DNA of 64,000 bases from contig JAEWKA010000005.1 in assembly GCA_023386265.1 (NCBI GenBank), forward strand, positions 124,001 through 188,000, read 5' to 3'. The translations under genes were made by a program, and so were the position numbers. The stretch's first letter is position 1. Every line of letters begins with the position of its first letter. This document shows positions 26,481 to 35,256 of the stretch, piece after piece. Under the pieces are notes generated by a model, which was not told the DNA's origin, did not search any database, and worked only from the letters and a program-made list of their open reading frames with translations. Origin of the DNA: Bacillota bacterium. Its GTDB lineage: Bacteria; Bacillota; Clostridia; Oscillospirales; Oscillospiraceae.

Positions 26481-28077
26481 AAAACAAAACAGTATTTTTT
26501 TGCTCTTCATCCTGTTCGGGCTGATATTTGTCCGCTATTGTTATTATGGCTTCGAATATTATTATCAGCTGGACGACTATATACAATATCATAATTATGC
26601 CGCGTTCGGAGGCAGTTTCAAGCAGCTTGTAACGGGTCTCGGCCTGCTTGCAAACCGTCCGCTGGCGGGACTTTTTGACATTTACGTTTGGTCTCGGCTG
26701 TACGGGCAGATGATTGCGGCGGCAGCGGATATTTCAATCATGTACGCGGTCGCGGCGCTCCTGTTATACAAGGTGTTTTCAAAACGCTTCGGAACGGGTT
26801 ATCTGTTCCTTGTCGTTTTTGCGCTCATGCCGCTAGGCTTTGAGGGGACTTATTGGGTCTCCGCTTCGTCCCGCATAGTAGTGGGTATGTTCTTCGCGTC
26901 GCTCTCGTTTTATTTCTTTGATAAATGGTGCGACAAGGGTACTAAAAGATACCTTGTACTTTTCGCGGTAATGCAATTTATCGCGTTCTGCTTCTATGAA
27001 CAGATACTTTTGTTTTCAGGAGCTCTGACGCTGATCGCTATGCTCGGCAGAGTCAGGGGGCAGGACAGAGTCCGTGCGCGCTGGGGATTTCTCATGTTCG
27101 GCAATGCCGCGCTGTATTTTGGATTTACCGCCTTGATGCCTAAGGGCGTTTATAGCTCGAGGACGGAGCTTTTTTTGCCGTGGCAGAAGGATTACGTAAA
27201 AGATGTGCTCACGCCCCTGCTTAACCAGCTCAAGATGGTCTTCATCGACGGGTCCGGCGCGACCTTCGGAAAGGGGCTTGTCCGTGGCTTCAAGTTTATC
27301 GTTACGGAGCCAAACGCGCTGTGGGCGCTGGTGGTCATGGCGCTGTGCTTCGTAGTGTTCATTTTTGTCAGAAACTCGCGCCGCGACAGTATACGCTTCT
27401 TTGCGGAGCTGTTTTCAGGGCTTTTCCTTGCGATTGCCCCGCTGCTCCTGTTCTTTGTACTTAAAGACCCGTGGTTCGGTATGCGAAACTCTGTGGTTTC
27501 TTTCTGCGGGCTCGGGCTTGTCCTGGACGCGCTGTTCGACCTCATTTTTGGAAGAGTGAAGTCCGGCAGGTTCGCGGAGGCGGTTTTCGTCGCGGTTCTG
27601 GCGCTTGTCTGCTGCGTTGCCTCCGTCAGCGAGCTGCACGATTACCGCGAAACGACGCTCGCTGATACCCAGATTGCTACTGCGGCGGGCGAGGCTTTCA
27701 GAGACATGAGCTTCAAAAGCACCGATAAGGTATGGCTTTTGAACGTCGACCCGACATATGTCGCGGACGGCAATCTGTATTACCATGAGCATGATTACGG
27801 GGTGACCTCGAGCTCCTGGGCGCTTACCGGCGCGATTAGCGCGGTCTGCAACAGGGGAGATATACCGTCCGTTTATCCTATCACGGCCGAAAAACCGTTT
27901 CTGGAGGACGAGAGCGTCATAAACAGCGCCATTAGCTTCTGGTATGACGGAGAAAGAATTATTCCGGTTACCTTCAGTGCCATTTCATACTACGAGTGGG
28001 AGATAAGGGACGCGTCTGGAACTGTTCTGGGGACTCTTGCCTATATCTACGAAGCATTTTCTCTGGAAAAAAACTGA
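26455..28077 (+). CDS. Polytopic membrane protein, GT-C/GtrII-like glycosyltransferase candidate
   Basis: 540 residues with around ten hydrophobic segments. The start is GTG 26455 with AGGAA upstream, inside the previous gene. After the first helix (LLFILFGLIFVRYCYYG) comes an extracytoplasmic YYQLDDYIQYHNYA loop. An Asp-Asp pair there is a hallmark of lipid-sugar-dependent GT-C enzymes. SWVSASSR-like YWVSASSRIVVG and several aromatic-rich loops follow. The C-terminal 130 residues (LNVDPTYVADGNLYYHEHD onward) look extracellular. Linked to a polyprenyl-phosphate sugar synthase, it probably transfers that sugar to an envelope polymer. Family assignment is by pattern only. Confidence 0.6.
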   Translation: MQKIEARYEKQNSIFLLFILFGLIFVRYCYYGFEYYYQLDDYIQYHNYAAFGGSFKQLVTGLGLLANRPLAGLFDIYVWSRLYGQMIAAAADISIMYAVAALLLYKVFSKRFGTGYLFLVVFALMPLGFEGTYWVSASSRIVVGMFFASLSFYFFDKWCDKGTKRYLVLFAVMQFIAFCFYEQILLFSGALTLIAMLGRVRGQDRVRARWGFLMFGNAALYFGFTALMPKGVYSSRTELFLPWQKDYVKDVLTPLLNQLKMVFIDGSGATFGKGLVRGFKFIVTEPNALWALVVMALCFVVFIFVRNSRRDSIRFFAELFSGLFLAIAPLLLFFVLKDPWFGMRNSVVSFCGLGLVLDALFDLIFGRVKSGRFAEAVFVAVLALVCCVASVSELHDYRETTLADTQIATAAGEAFRDMSFKSTDKVWLLNVDPTYVADGNLYYHEHDYGVTSSSWALTGAISAVCNRGDIPSVYPITAEKPFLEDESVINSAISFWYDGERIIPVTFSAISYYEWEIRDASGTVLGTLAYIYEAFSLEKN

Positions 28078-28084
28078 GATATTA

Positions 28085-28118
28085 AAAAATTGCCGGATGT
28101 GTTTATCCGGCAATTTTT
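28085..28118. terminator. Bidirectional terminator between convergent glycosyltransferase genes
   Basis: Perfect 14-bp stem AAAAATTGCCGGAT / ATCCGGCAATTTTT with a 6-base loop; the A- and T-runs let it work in both directions. It serves the plus-strand membrane protein and the minus-strand GtrB-like gene. Confidence 0.9.
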
Positions 28119-28119
28119 G

Positions 28120-29088
28120 TTATTCAACGATGCTTTCGATAATAAAGGACGGTCTGTGCTTCGTTTCCAGATAGATTTTGCCTACATATTCGCCGACGAT
28201 TCCTATACCCGTAAGTATTAGCCCACCCATCAGCAGTATAGCCAGTAGAAGAGTTTTGACGCTTGCGAACGGCACGCCCGCAATTGCCTGAATGACAAAT
28301 ATAAGCAGGAGAACGAAATCCGCAAAGAGAGTTCCGACTCCGCTCCAAAGTATCGCGCGTAGAGGCTTTGTGCTGAGCGATGTGACGCCTTCGGCAGCCA
28401 GACTGAGCATCTTTTTGAGCGGATATTTGCTCTCACCGGCGATGCGCTCGCCTCGCTCGTATTCCACAACACCGGTTTTGTAGCCCAGCATCGGTACGAT
28501 GCCGCGCAGGAAGAGGTTCACTTCACCGTATTTGGAAAGTGCCTCGAGTGCGGTTTTGCTCATGAGACGGTAGTCCGCGTGATTATAGACAATCTCACCC
28601 CCGAGCTTGTCCAGAAGCTTATAATAGCCCTCCGCGGTAAAGCGCTTGAAAAAAGTGTCCTTTTCTCTGGAGCAGCGCACGCCATAGACTATTTCGCAGC
28701 CAGCGTAGTATTTTTCAAGCATTTCGTCGACAGCGTTTATATCGTCCTGAAGATCGGCATCCATCGAAATAGTGACGTCCGCTCTGTCCTTTGCAGTCAT
28801 TAGTCCCGCAAGCAGCGCATTCTGATGTCCGCGATTGCGGCTCAGGCAGACTCCGCAGAAAAGCTTATCCGCCTCGTGTAACGACTTTATTAGCTGCCAG
28901 GTCCTGTCCTTCGAGCCGTCGTTTACGAGCAGGACGCGGCTGGATTCCGAGATTGTTCCGTTATTTATGAGGGCGTGCATTTTTTCGTGAAGCCGTCGGG
29001 AGGTTTCGGGAAGAGCCTCCTCCTCGTTATAGCAGGGCACAACGATGTATAGAGTGCTGCCGCGGAATTCGTTTCTAAATGTATCCAA
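28120..29088 (-). CDS. GtrB-like polyprenyl-phosphate glycosyltransferase with two C-terminal membrane helices
   Basis: 322 residues. The family 2 catalytic domain (1-235) carries YIVVPCYNEEEALPET, LVNDGSKDRTW, LSRNRGHQNALLAG, the metal site SMDADLQDD and NHADYRLMSK. Two membrane helices follow (about 240-262 and 275-300), then a VGEYVGKIYLETKHRP tail that is typical of bactoprenol glucosyltransferases (GtrB/CsbB/YkoT). These enzymes load a sugar onto undecaprenyl phosphate for export. The start is TTG 29088 after AAGGTGA. Its own promoter lies at 29175-29203. Together with the two genes convergent to it, it suggests a polymer-glycosylation function. Confidence 0.9.
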   Translation of the reverse strand: MDTFRNEFRGSTLYIVVPCYNEEEALPETSRRLHEKMHALINNGTISESSRVLLVNDGSKDRTWQLIKSLHEADKLFCGVCLSRNRGHQNALLAGLMTAKDRADVTISMDADLQDDINAVDEMLEKYYAGCEIVYGVRCSREKDTFFKRFTAEGYYKLLDKLGGEIVYNHADYRLMSKTALEALSKYGEVNLFLRGIVPMLGYKTGVVEYERGERIAGESKYPLKKMLSLAAEGVTSLSTKPLRAILWSGVGTLFADFVLLLIFVIQAIAGVPFASVKTLLLAILLMGGLILTGIGIVGEYVGKIYLETKHRPSFIIESIVE

Positions 29089-29174
29089 AGATGTTCACCT
29101 TCTATAAAATTTGTTTATGATATTTCCGGAATACACAAAACGGCGTGTGTAAGCGCCGTTTGCCAGTATATACT

Positions 29175-29203
29175 ATTATAATGCAGGCTTTTACCGATTG
29201 CAA
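29175..29203 (-). promoter_or_regulatory. Sigma-A promoter for the GtrB-like gene
   Basis: Minus strand TTGCAA (29198-29203), 17-bp spacer, TATAAT (29175-29180). Transcription would begin near 29168, just ahead of a hairpin. Confidence 0.65.
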
Positions 29204-29313
29204 GCAAAGCAGGTCGTATATCGCAATAGATATAAATTTTTGCCTTTAATGTGAAAAAGTTTAGTAAACAGAAAGATTTTAACCGGATTGTCAATAATTT
29301 TCCCATTTTTGTA

Positions 29314-29342
29314 TTGAAATTTTACCAAATCAGGAATACAAT
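29314..29342 (+). promoter_or_regulatory. Sigma-A promoter for trmL and the glycolytic operon
   Basis: TTGAAA (29314-29319), 17-bp spacer, TACAAT (29337-29342), about 54 bases before trmL. No other strong promoter is seen up to eno. Confidence 0.65.
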
Positions 29343-29395
29343 ATGGTTCGAGACATTATAAACGTCATTACAAGCTGATTTGCGAGGCAAAAACG

Positions 29396-29890
29396 ATGAT
29401 CGACATCATTTTGGTGGAGCCGGAGATTCCGTCGAACACCGGCAACATATCCCGAACCTGCGCAGTCACGGGAGCAAGACTTCACCTGATTGAGCCGCTG
29501 GGTTTCGACATTTCAGATAAGGCTCTTAAAAGGGCGGGACTCGATTACTGGCAGTATCTGGACGTTAGAGTCTACAAAAATCTGGACGAGTTCTTTGAGA
29601 AAAACGGAGACGAAAATCTATGGCTTGCAACAACTAAGGCTCCGATGAGCTATGACAGCGCTGATTTTTCCGGCGATGTCAAACTTATGTTCGGAAAGGA
29701 AACGGCGGGACTTCCTGAGTATCTCCGCGAGAGGTATAGGGAACGCTGCATACGCATCCCGATGAAGGACGCCGTTCGCAGTCTCAATCTTTCCAACAGC
29801 GTGGCAATCATATGCTACGAGGCTCTGCGCCAGCAGGGGTTTCCCGGCTTGTGCGACAAAGGCTCGATGACGACGGAAGAAACCGTTTAA
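29396..29890 (+). CDS. trmL: tRNA (cytidine/uridine-34 2'-O)-methyltransferase TrmL
   Basis: Small SPOUT methyltransferase (164 residues) that methylates the wobble ribose in certain leucine tRNAs. The sequence is almost only the SpoU knot: ILVEPEIPSNTGNISRTCAVTG at the start, LMFGKETAGLPEYL, then RIPMKDAVRSLNLSNSVAII near 125-145. GAGG 9 bases upstream supports ATG 29396. It stands first in the glycolytic operon, 33 bases before pgk. Confidence 0.92.
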   Translation: MIDIILVEPEIPSNTGNISRTCAVTGARLHLIEPLGFDISDKALKRAGLDYWQYLDVRVYKNLDEFFEKNGDENLWLATTKAPMSYDSADFSGDVKLMFGKETAGLPEYLRERYRERCIRIPMKDAVRSLNLSNSVAIICYEALRQQGFPGLCDKGSMTTEETV

Positions 29891-29923
29891 AAAACAGAAC
29901 AAAGCTATTATAGGAGGTTTGTT

Positions 29924-31117
29924 ATGAATTACAACAAGAAATCAGTGAAAGATGCAGATGTCAAAGGCAGAAGGGTGCTCCTGCGGTGCGATTTTAATGT
30001 GCCGCTAAGTAAGGAGACAGGTGAGATCACGAGCGACAATCGTATCGTCGCGTCGCTCCCCACGATAGAGTATCTGCTCAAAAACGGTGCTAAGGTTATT
30101 GCCTGCTCGCATCTGGGCAAGCCGAAAGGCGAATTTAAAAAGAGTCTGAGCCTAGAACCCGTAGCAAAGCGCCTAACTGAGCTTCTCAAAATGCCGGTAG
30201 CCTTCGCTCACGACGTTGCGGGAGAGGAATCGGTAAAGCTTGCGAATGAACTAAAGGATGGCGAGCTCCTGCTGCTTGAAAACCTTCGATTCGACCCGGG
30301 CGAAGAGAAGAACGACCCGGAGCTTGCAAAAAAGCTTGCGGCTCTTGGCGAAATCTATGTTTCGGACGCCTTCGGAACGGTCCACCGCGCCCACGCCTCG
30401 ACAGCGGGCATCGCGGCATACCTTCCCGCCTATGCCGGCTTCCTTGTGGAAAAAGAGCTTGCAATTATGGGCGGCGCGCTCGACGACCCGAAGAGACCCT
30501 TTGTAGCTGTCCTTGGCGGCGCTAAGGTTTCGGATAAGATCGGCGTACTGACAAACCTCATAGACAAGGCCGACACGCTTATTATCGGCGGCGGAATGGC
30601 GTATACCTTCCTGAAGTCAAGGGGTAACAACATCGGCACCTCCCTGCTTGAGGCGGATAAGATTGAGCTTGCGGGAGAGGTCATGCAGAAGGCTAAGGAC
30701 AAGGGCATTAAGTTCCTTTTGCCCGTTGATGTTGCTATCGGAGACCGTTTCGCGGCTGACTGCGAGAAGAAAATCGTGGATGTGGACAGCATCCCCGACG
30801 ACTGGATGGGACTCGACATTGGAACGAAAACGATTGCTATTTTCGGCGAAGCGATAAAGGGCGCTGGTACGATAGTATGGAACGGACCTATGGGTGTTTT
30901 TGAGTTCCCCGCCTTTGCGGACGGAACAAAGAGCATGGCGAAGGCCATGGCCGATTGCGGTGCTGTCACCATCATCGGCGGCGGAGACAGCGCGGCTGCG
31001 GCGGAGCAAATGGGCTTTGCAGACAGAATAACCCACATCTCTACGGGCGGCGGTGCCTCACTCGAATTTCTTGAGGGACGTGAACTGCCGGGTATAGCCT
31101 GCCTGCTTGACAAATAG
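29924..31117 (+). CDS. pgk: Phosphoglycerate kinase
   Basis: Transfers phosphate from 1,3-bisphosphoglycerate to ADP. In 397 residues it shows RRVLLRCDFNVPLSKETGEI at the start, then SHLGKPKGE, LLLENLRFDPGEE and VSDAFGTVHRAHAS. The nucleotide-binding VLGGAKVSDKIGVL and GGGDSAAAAEQ, and STGGGASLEFLEG near the C-terminus, are also present. AGGAGG precedes ATG 29924. The gap gene (glyceraldehyde-3-phosphate dehydrogenase) that usually precedes pgk is absent here, with trmL in its place. Confidence 0.97.
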   Translation: MNYNKKSVKDADVKGRRVLLRCDFNVPLSKETGEITSDNRIVASLPTIEYLLKNGAKVIACSHLGKPKGEFKKSLSLEPVAKRLTELLKMPVAFAHDVAGEESVKLANELKDGELLLLENLRFDPGEEKNDPELAKKLAALGEIYVSDAFGTVHRAHASTAGIAAYLPAYAGFLVEKELAIMGGALDDPKRPFVAVLGGAKVSDKIGVLTNLIDKADTLIIGGGMAYTFLKSRGNNIGTSLLEADKIELAGEVMQKAKDKGIKFLLPVDVAIGDRFAADCEKKIVDVDSIPDDWMGLDIGTKTIAIFGEAIKGAGTIVWNGPMGVFEFPAFADGTKSMAKAMADCGAVTIIGGGDSAAAAEQMGFADRITHISTGGGASLEFLEGRELPGIACLLDK

Positions 31118-31160
31118 ATAAAGAACAAAATTTGCGCATCCGCGCATACAGGAGGATAAT

Positions 31161-31946
31161 ATGAACAAGAAATACCGCAAGACTATTATTGCGGGAAACT
31201 GGAAAATGAATCTCGTTCCCTCAGAGGTGAAGCCCTTTGCCGAGGAACTCCGCGCGCTTCTCCCGAAGACAAAGTCCTGCGAGGTTGCGCTTCTGGTTCC
31301 GTTTACGCATATTTCAACACTTCGCCGCAGTCTTAAGGACAACCGCATTTCTTATGGCGCGCAGGACGTGAGCGTACACGATAAGGGTGCGTACACGGGT
31401 GAAATTTCGGCGGATATGCTCGCCGACCTGAGCGCGCACTACGTAGCGGTCGGTCATAGTGAATGCAGGCAGTACCACGGTGATGACGATTTTGCCGTCG
31501 GACAGAAGGCTTTGGCGGTCCTTGAGAAGGGGATGAGCCCCATCATCTGCGTTGGCGAATCTCTTGAACAGAGGGAACGTTCCCTTACAATGGAATATAT
31601 CAGCTATCAGGTGCTCGCGGCGTTGTCCTTCATACCAGAGGGCAAGGAACGTCAAATAGTCATCGCCTATGAGCCTATCTGGGCTATAGGTACAGGTAAA
31701 ACAGCAACTCCGCAGGAGGCGCAGGATGTTTGCGAAGGTATACGCTCAGTCATCCGCGAAAAACGCGGAGCCAGAGTTGCCCGGAGCGTCAGCATCCTCT
31801 ACGGAGGCTCGATGAACCCGAAGAACGCGAAAGAGCTGCTTTCTATGCCGGATATTGACGGCGGGCTAATTGGCGGCGCTTCTCTGAAACCTCAGGACTT
31901 TGCGCAGATTATTAGCGCGGTGGCGGAAGTCACCGGGGAGGAATAA
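31161..31946 (+). CDS. tpiA: Triose-phosphate isomerase
   Basis: Interconverts dihydroxyacetone phosphate and glyceraldehyde 3-phosphate. Its 261 residues include AGNWKMNL near 12 (with the catalytic Lys), VGHSECRQYHGD (catalytic His), the AYEPIWAIGTGKTATP signature (catalytic Glu and loop 6) and ILYGGSMNPKNA. CAGGAGG lies upstream of ATG 31161. It ends 4 bases before gpmI. Segment Cys-Arg replaces the more common His-Ser-Glu-Arg-Arg continuation (HSECRQY), a small but visible change next to the active site. Confidence 0.96.
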   Translation: MNKKYRKTIIAGNWKMNLVPSEVKPFAEELRALLPKTKSCEVALLVPFTHISTLRRSLKDNRISYGAQDVSVHDKGAYTGEISADMLADLSAHYVAVGHSECRQYHGDDDFAVGQKALAVLEKGMSPIICVGESLEQRERSLTMEYISYQVLAALSFIPEGKERQIVIAYEPIWAIGTGKTATPQEAQDVCEGIRSVIREKRGARVARSVSILYGGSMNPKNAKELLSMPDIDGGLIGGASLKPQDFAQIISAVAEVTGEE

Positions 31947-31950
31947 CACT

Positions 31951-33468
31951 ATGAAGAAAATCCCCACAGCCCTCCTGATACTGGACGGCTTGGGCCTTGC
32001 CGCTCCCTGTGAATATAACGCTGTTTCGAGAGCCTTTACGCCTAATCTTGACAGAATGCTCCGTGAGTGCCCGAGCACAATACTTGAGGCTTCGGGACTC
32101 GATGTAGGCTTGCCTGAGGGACAGATTGGCAACAGCGAGGTGGGTCACACCAACATCGGAGCGGGACGCGTTGTTTATCAAATCCTCCCGCTTATCTCGA
32201 AAAAAATCAAAGACGGCTCGTTTTTCGAAAACAAAGCCTACATTGAAGCGATGGATGCCTGTGTAAAGGAAAACAGTTCGCTTCATCTGATGGGATTATT
32301 ATCGACTGGCGGAGTACACAGCCACATAACCCATCTGTTTGCGCTGCTTGAAATGGCAAAGCGCAGAGGCGTTCCTAGAGTTTTTATCCACGCGTTTCTC
32401 GACGGGAGAGATGTCGGTCAGTCCACCGGCGCGGGCTTCATGCGCGAGCTAGTGGATAAATGCAAGGAGCTTGGTTTCGGTAAGGTTGCGACCGTTCAGG
32501 GCCGGTTTTATGTCATGGACAGAGACAAGCGCTGGGATAGAGTCGAAAAGGGCTATAGTGCCATGGTATACGGAGAGGGAATACAGAACCCCGATCCCGT
32601 TGCCGCAATTGAGGAAAGCTACAAACAGGGCGTAACGGATGAATTTGTATTGCCCGTCGTCTGCTGTGACGGAAAAATTTCTTCCGGCGACGGAGTTATC
32701 TTCTTCAATTTCCGCCCTGATAGAGCAAGGGAAATAACCTACGCGCTGACGAGCGAGGATTTCGATGGATTCGAGCGCAAAAACGGTCTTTTCCCGCTGC
32801 ACTATGTCTGCACGGCGCGTTACGATGAGAAGCTCAAAAAGCTGCCCGTCGCTTTCCCACCCGAGGAGATAGAGGATACCTTCGGAGAATATATTTCAAA
32901 GCTCGGACTAACGCAGCTTCGTATCGCGGAAACCGAGAAATACGCCCACGTCACGTTTTTCTTCAACGGCGGAGTCGAGAAGACCTACCCGGGCGAGGAT
33001 AGGATTCTTGTCCCTTCGTCCAGAGAGTTCCCGACTTACGACCTGATTCCTGAGATGAGTGCCAATGAAGTCGCAGACAAATGCGCTGAGGCCATACGAA
33101 GCGGAAAATATGACGTTGTCATCTGCAATCTCGCAAACTGCGACATGGTCGGGCATACCGGCATAATGTCCGCGGCAGTCAAGGCAGTAGAAACGGTCGA
33201 TGTTTGCTTGGGTCGCATAGCATCGGCAGTATCCGATATGGGCGGCGTGATTTTAGTTACGGCTGACCACGGCAATGCTGACTGCATGTTTGAAAACGGC
33301 GAACCCCAAACAGCGCATACCACGAACCCTGTTCCGTTCATCATCTGCGGCGCGGATGTGAAGCTGAAAAGCGGACGTCTTGCGGACATTACTCCGACTA
33401 TGCTTGAACTTATGGGCATAATGAAACCCGAAAAAATGACAGGCGTGAGCCTGATCGAAAGAAAATAA
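31951..33468 (+). CDS. gpmI: 2,3-bisphosphoglycerate-independent phosphoglycerate mutase
   Basis: Manganese-dependent mutase of the alkaline-phosphatase superfamily that converts 3- to 2-phosphoglycerate. ATG 31951 is chosen because GGGGAGGAA stands 9 bases upstream and gives the standard MKKIPTALLILDGLGLA. The protein has 505 residues. The phosphoserine nucleophile is in EGQIGNSEVGHTNIGAG near 58-66. Substrate motifs HLMGLLSTGGVHSH, FLDGRDVGQSTG and FNFRPDRAREI are seen. The metal sites NCDMVGHTG and TADHGNAD are also present. Length is normal. Confidence 0.96.
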   Translation: MKKIPTALLILDGLGLAAPCEYNAVSRAFTPNLDRMLRECPSTILEASGLDVGLPEGQIGNSEVGHTNIGAGRVVYQILPLISKKIKDGSFFENKAYIEAMDACVKENSSLHLMGLLSTGGVHSHITHLFALLEMAKRRGVPRVFIHAFLDGRDVGQSTGAGFMRELVDKCKELGFGKVATVQGRFYVMDRDKRWDRVEKGYSAMVYGEGIQNPDPVAAIEESYKQGVTDEFVLPVVCCDGKISSGDGVIFFNFRPDRAREITYALTSEDFDGFERKNGLFPLHYVCTARYDEKLKKLPVAFPPEEIEDTFGEYISKLGLTQLRIAETEKYAHVTFFFNGGVEKTYPGEDRILVPSSREFPTYDLIPEMSANEVADKCAEAIRSGKYDVVICNLANCDMVGHTGIMSAAVKAVETVDVCLGRIASAVSDMGGVILVTADHGNADCMFENGEPQTAHTTNPVPFIICGADVKLKSGRLADITPTMLELMGIMKPEKMTGVSLIERK

Positions 33469-33497
33469 ACCAAATTTTCACCGATAGGAGCAAATAT

Positions 33498-34190
33498 ATG
33501 ATTTATTCAACCGAAGTAGAGCATATGTGCCCTGTAACTAAGGGCGCATATCACGGCCCGGCTCCCATACCCGAAGAGGGCAAATGGGTGCAGGCAAAGG
33601 AAATCAAGGATATTTCAGGACTAACGCACGGCATCGGCTGGTGCGCACCCCAGCAGGGCGCCTGCAAGCTGACCTTAAACGTCAAGGATGGCATAATCGA
33701 AGAGGCTCTGGTGGAGACCATCGGCTGCACCGGCATGACCCATTCAGCTGCCATGGCGTCCGAAATTCTGCCGGGAAAGACCATTTTAGAAGCTCTCAAC
33801 ACCGACCTAGTGTGCGACGCCATCAACGTCGCGATGCGCGAGCTGTTTCTACAGATCGTCTACGGACGCAGTCAAACGGCTTTTTCAGAGGGCGGACTGC
33901 CCATCGGCGCCGGCCTTGAGGATCTCGGCAAGGGTATGAGAAGCAGCATCGGAACTATGTACGGCACGAAGGCAAAGGGCGCCCGTTATCTCGAACTGAC
34001 GGAAGGTTATGTAAACCGAATTGCCCTAGATGAGAACAATGAAATAATCGGCTACGAGTTCGTAAGCCTCGGCAAATTGATGGATTTCATCAAAAAGGGC
34101 GAGGACGCGAACACGGCACTGGAAAAAGCAAAGGGTACATACGGACGCTTCTCCGAAGCAGCAAAGTATATTGACCCGCGTCACGAATAA
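33498..34190 (+). CDS. NifU-like iron-sulfur scaffold protein, partner of GGGtGRT
   Basis: 230-residue protein with a NifU/IscU-N-like core. Candidate cluster ligands are Cys in GIGWCAPQQGACKL (about residue 49), ETIGCTGMTHSAAMAS (about 77) and LNTDLVCDAINVAM (about 102). The usual GxCGD aspartate is replaced (WCAPQ), so it is a divergent scaffold. An extra segment of about 60 residues (GTKAKGARYLELTEGYVNR onward) follows the core. It sits 12 bases before the GGGtGRT gene with RBS TAGGAG. This family is annotated as a scaffold only by homology, and its cluster, target and carbon role are unknown. Confidence 0.75.
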   Translation: MIYSTEVEHMCPVTKGAYHGPAPIPEEGKWVQAKEIKDISGLTHGIGWCAPQQGACKLTLNVKDGIIEEALVETIGCTGMTHSAAMASEILPGKTILEALNTDLVCDAINVAMRELFLQIVYGRSQTAFSEGGLPIGAGLEDLGKGMRSSIGTMYGTKAKGARYLELTEGYVNRIALDENNEIIGYEFVSLGKLMDFIKKGEDANTALEKAKGTYGRFSEAAKYIDPRHE

Positions 34191-34202
34191 GGAGGGACAC
34201 GT

Positions 34203-35204
34203 ATGGCACTGTTTGAAAGCTATGAGCGCCGCATAGAAAAAGTTAACGGCGTACTTAAAGAATACGGTATTTCATCGGTCGAGGAAGCAAAAGAAATCTG
34301 CGATAAGGCCGGAGTAAACCCCTATGACATCGTGAAGTCTATTCAGCCTATCGCTTTTGAAAACGCGGGCTGGGCCTATGTTGTCGGTAGCGCTATCGCC
34401 ATCAAAAAAGGCGTAAAGACGGCAGCGGAGGCGGCAGAGGCAATCGGAATCGGACTCCAGAGCTTCTGCATTCCCGGCAGCGTGGCAGACGACCGCAGGG
34501 TCGGACTCGGACACGGCAACCTCGGAGCAATGCTTCTGCGCGACGAAACCAAGTGCTTCGCCTTCCTCGCGGGACACGAGAGCTTTGCGGCGGCAGAGGG
34601 TGCAATAGGCATAGTCAAGAACGCGAACAAGGCCCGCAAGACGCCTCTGCGCGTCATCTTGAACGGTCTCGGCAAGGATGCGGCTCAGATTATCTCCCGT
34701 ATTAACGGCTTCACCTATGTCCAGACTCAGTTCGACTACTACACCGGCGAAGTCAAGGTCGTGCGCGAAATAGCCTACTCCAAGAGTGAACGCGCTCAGG
34801 TGCGCTGCTACGGTGCCGACGATGTGCGCGAGGGAGTTGCTATCATGCACATGGAGGGCGTGGATGTATCTATTACCGGAAATTCCACAAACCCGACGAG
34901 ATTCCAGCATCCTGTTGCGGGTACATATAAGAAGGAATGCGTTGAACAGAGCAAGAGGTACTTCTCTGTTGCGTCCGGCGGCGGCACGGGACGTACGCTA
35001 CATCCGGATAATATGGCAGCAGGTCCGGCATCCTATGGTATGACGGACACAATGGGCAGAATGCACTCGGACGCTCAGTTCGCCGGCTCCAGCTCGGTTC
35101 CGGCGCACGTAGAAATGATGGGCTTCCTCGGCATGGGCAATAACCCCATGGTCGGAGCTACCGTCGCCGTTGCGGTTGCCGTTAATGAGGCAGTAAATAA
35201 GTAA
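34203..35204 (+). CDS. GGGtGRT-family protein of unknown function
   Basis: 333 residues, named for the motif near residue 257 (VASGGGTGRTLHPDN). I know this as an uncharacterised conserved family of anaerobes. Other conserved-looking stretches are RRVGLGHGNLGAMLLRDE, FLAGHESFAAAEGAIG, VILNGLGKDAAQIISR and HVEMMGFLGMGNNPMVGA. The alanine-rich C-terminus (VGATVAVAVAVNEAVNK) could form a helix. No signal peptide is seen. Cysteines are few. It starts 12 bases after the NifU-like gene with GGAGGG, and eno follows after 52 bases, so it is transcribed with lower glycolysis. I cannot assign a reaction. Confidence 0.85.
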   Translation: MALFESYERRIEKVNGVLKEYGISSVEEAKEICDKAGVNPYDIVKSIQPIAFENAGWAYVVGSAIAIKKGVKTAAEAAEAIGIGLQSFCIPGSVADDRRVGLGHGNLGAMLLRDETKCFAFLAGHESFAAAEGAIGIVKNANKARKTPLRVILNGLGKDAAQIISRINGFTYVQTQFDYYTGEVKVVREIAYSKSERAQVRCYGADDVREGVAIMHMEGVDVSITGNSTNPTRFQHPVAGTYKKECVEQSKRYFSVASGGGTGRTLHPDNMAAGPASYGMTDTMGRMHSDAQFAGSSSVPAHVEMMGFLGMGNNPMVGATVAVAVAVNEAVNK

Positions 35205-35256
35205 AGCTGTCTGACGTGCATCTCCCGAAAAATTAAACTGAGTAGGAGTATGTATT

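Larger units (their letters stand above)
29089..29395. other. 307-base divergent intergenic region
   Basis: Holds two divergent promoters, listed separately: one for the GtrB-like gene on the minus strand and one for trmL-pgk on the plus strand. An inverted repeat AAACGGCG/CGCCGTTT (about 29137-29160) falls in the first 30 bases of the minus-strand transcript. The rest is AT-rich and I see no gene in it. Confidence 0.7.

Noticed and set aside
30430..31128. 232-residue minus-strand open frame
   Set aside because: Antisense to pgk, whose motifs are complete; no independent signals.
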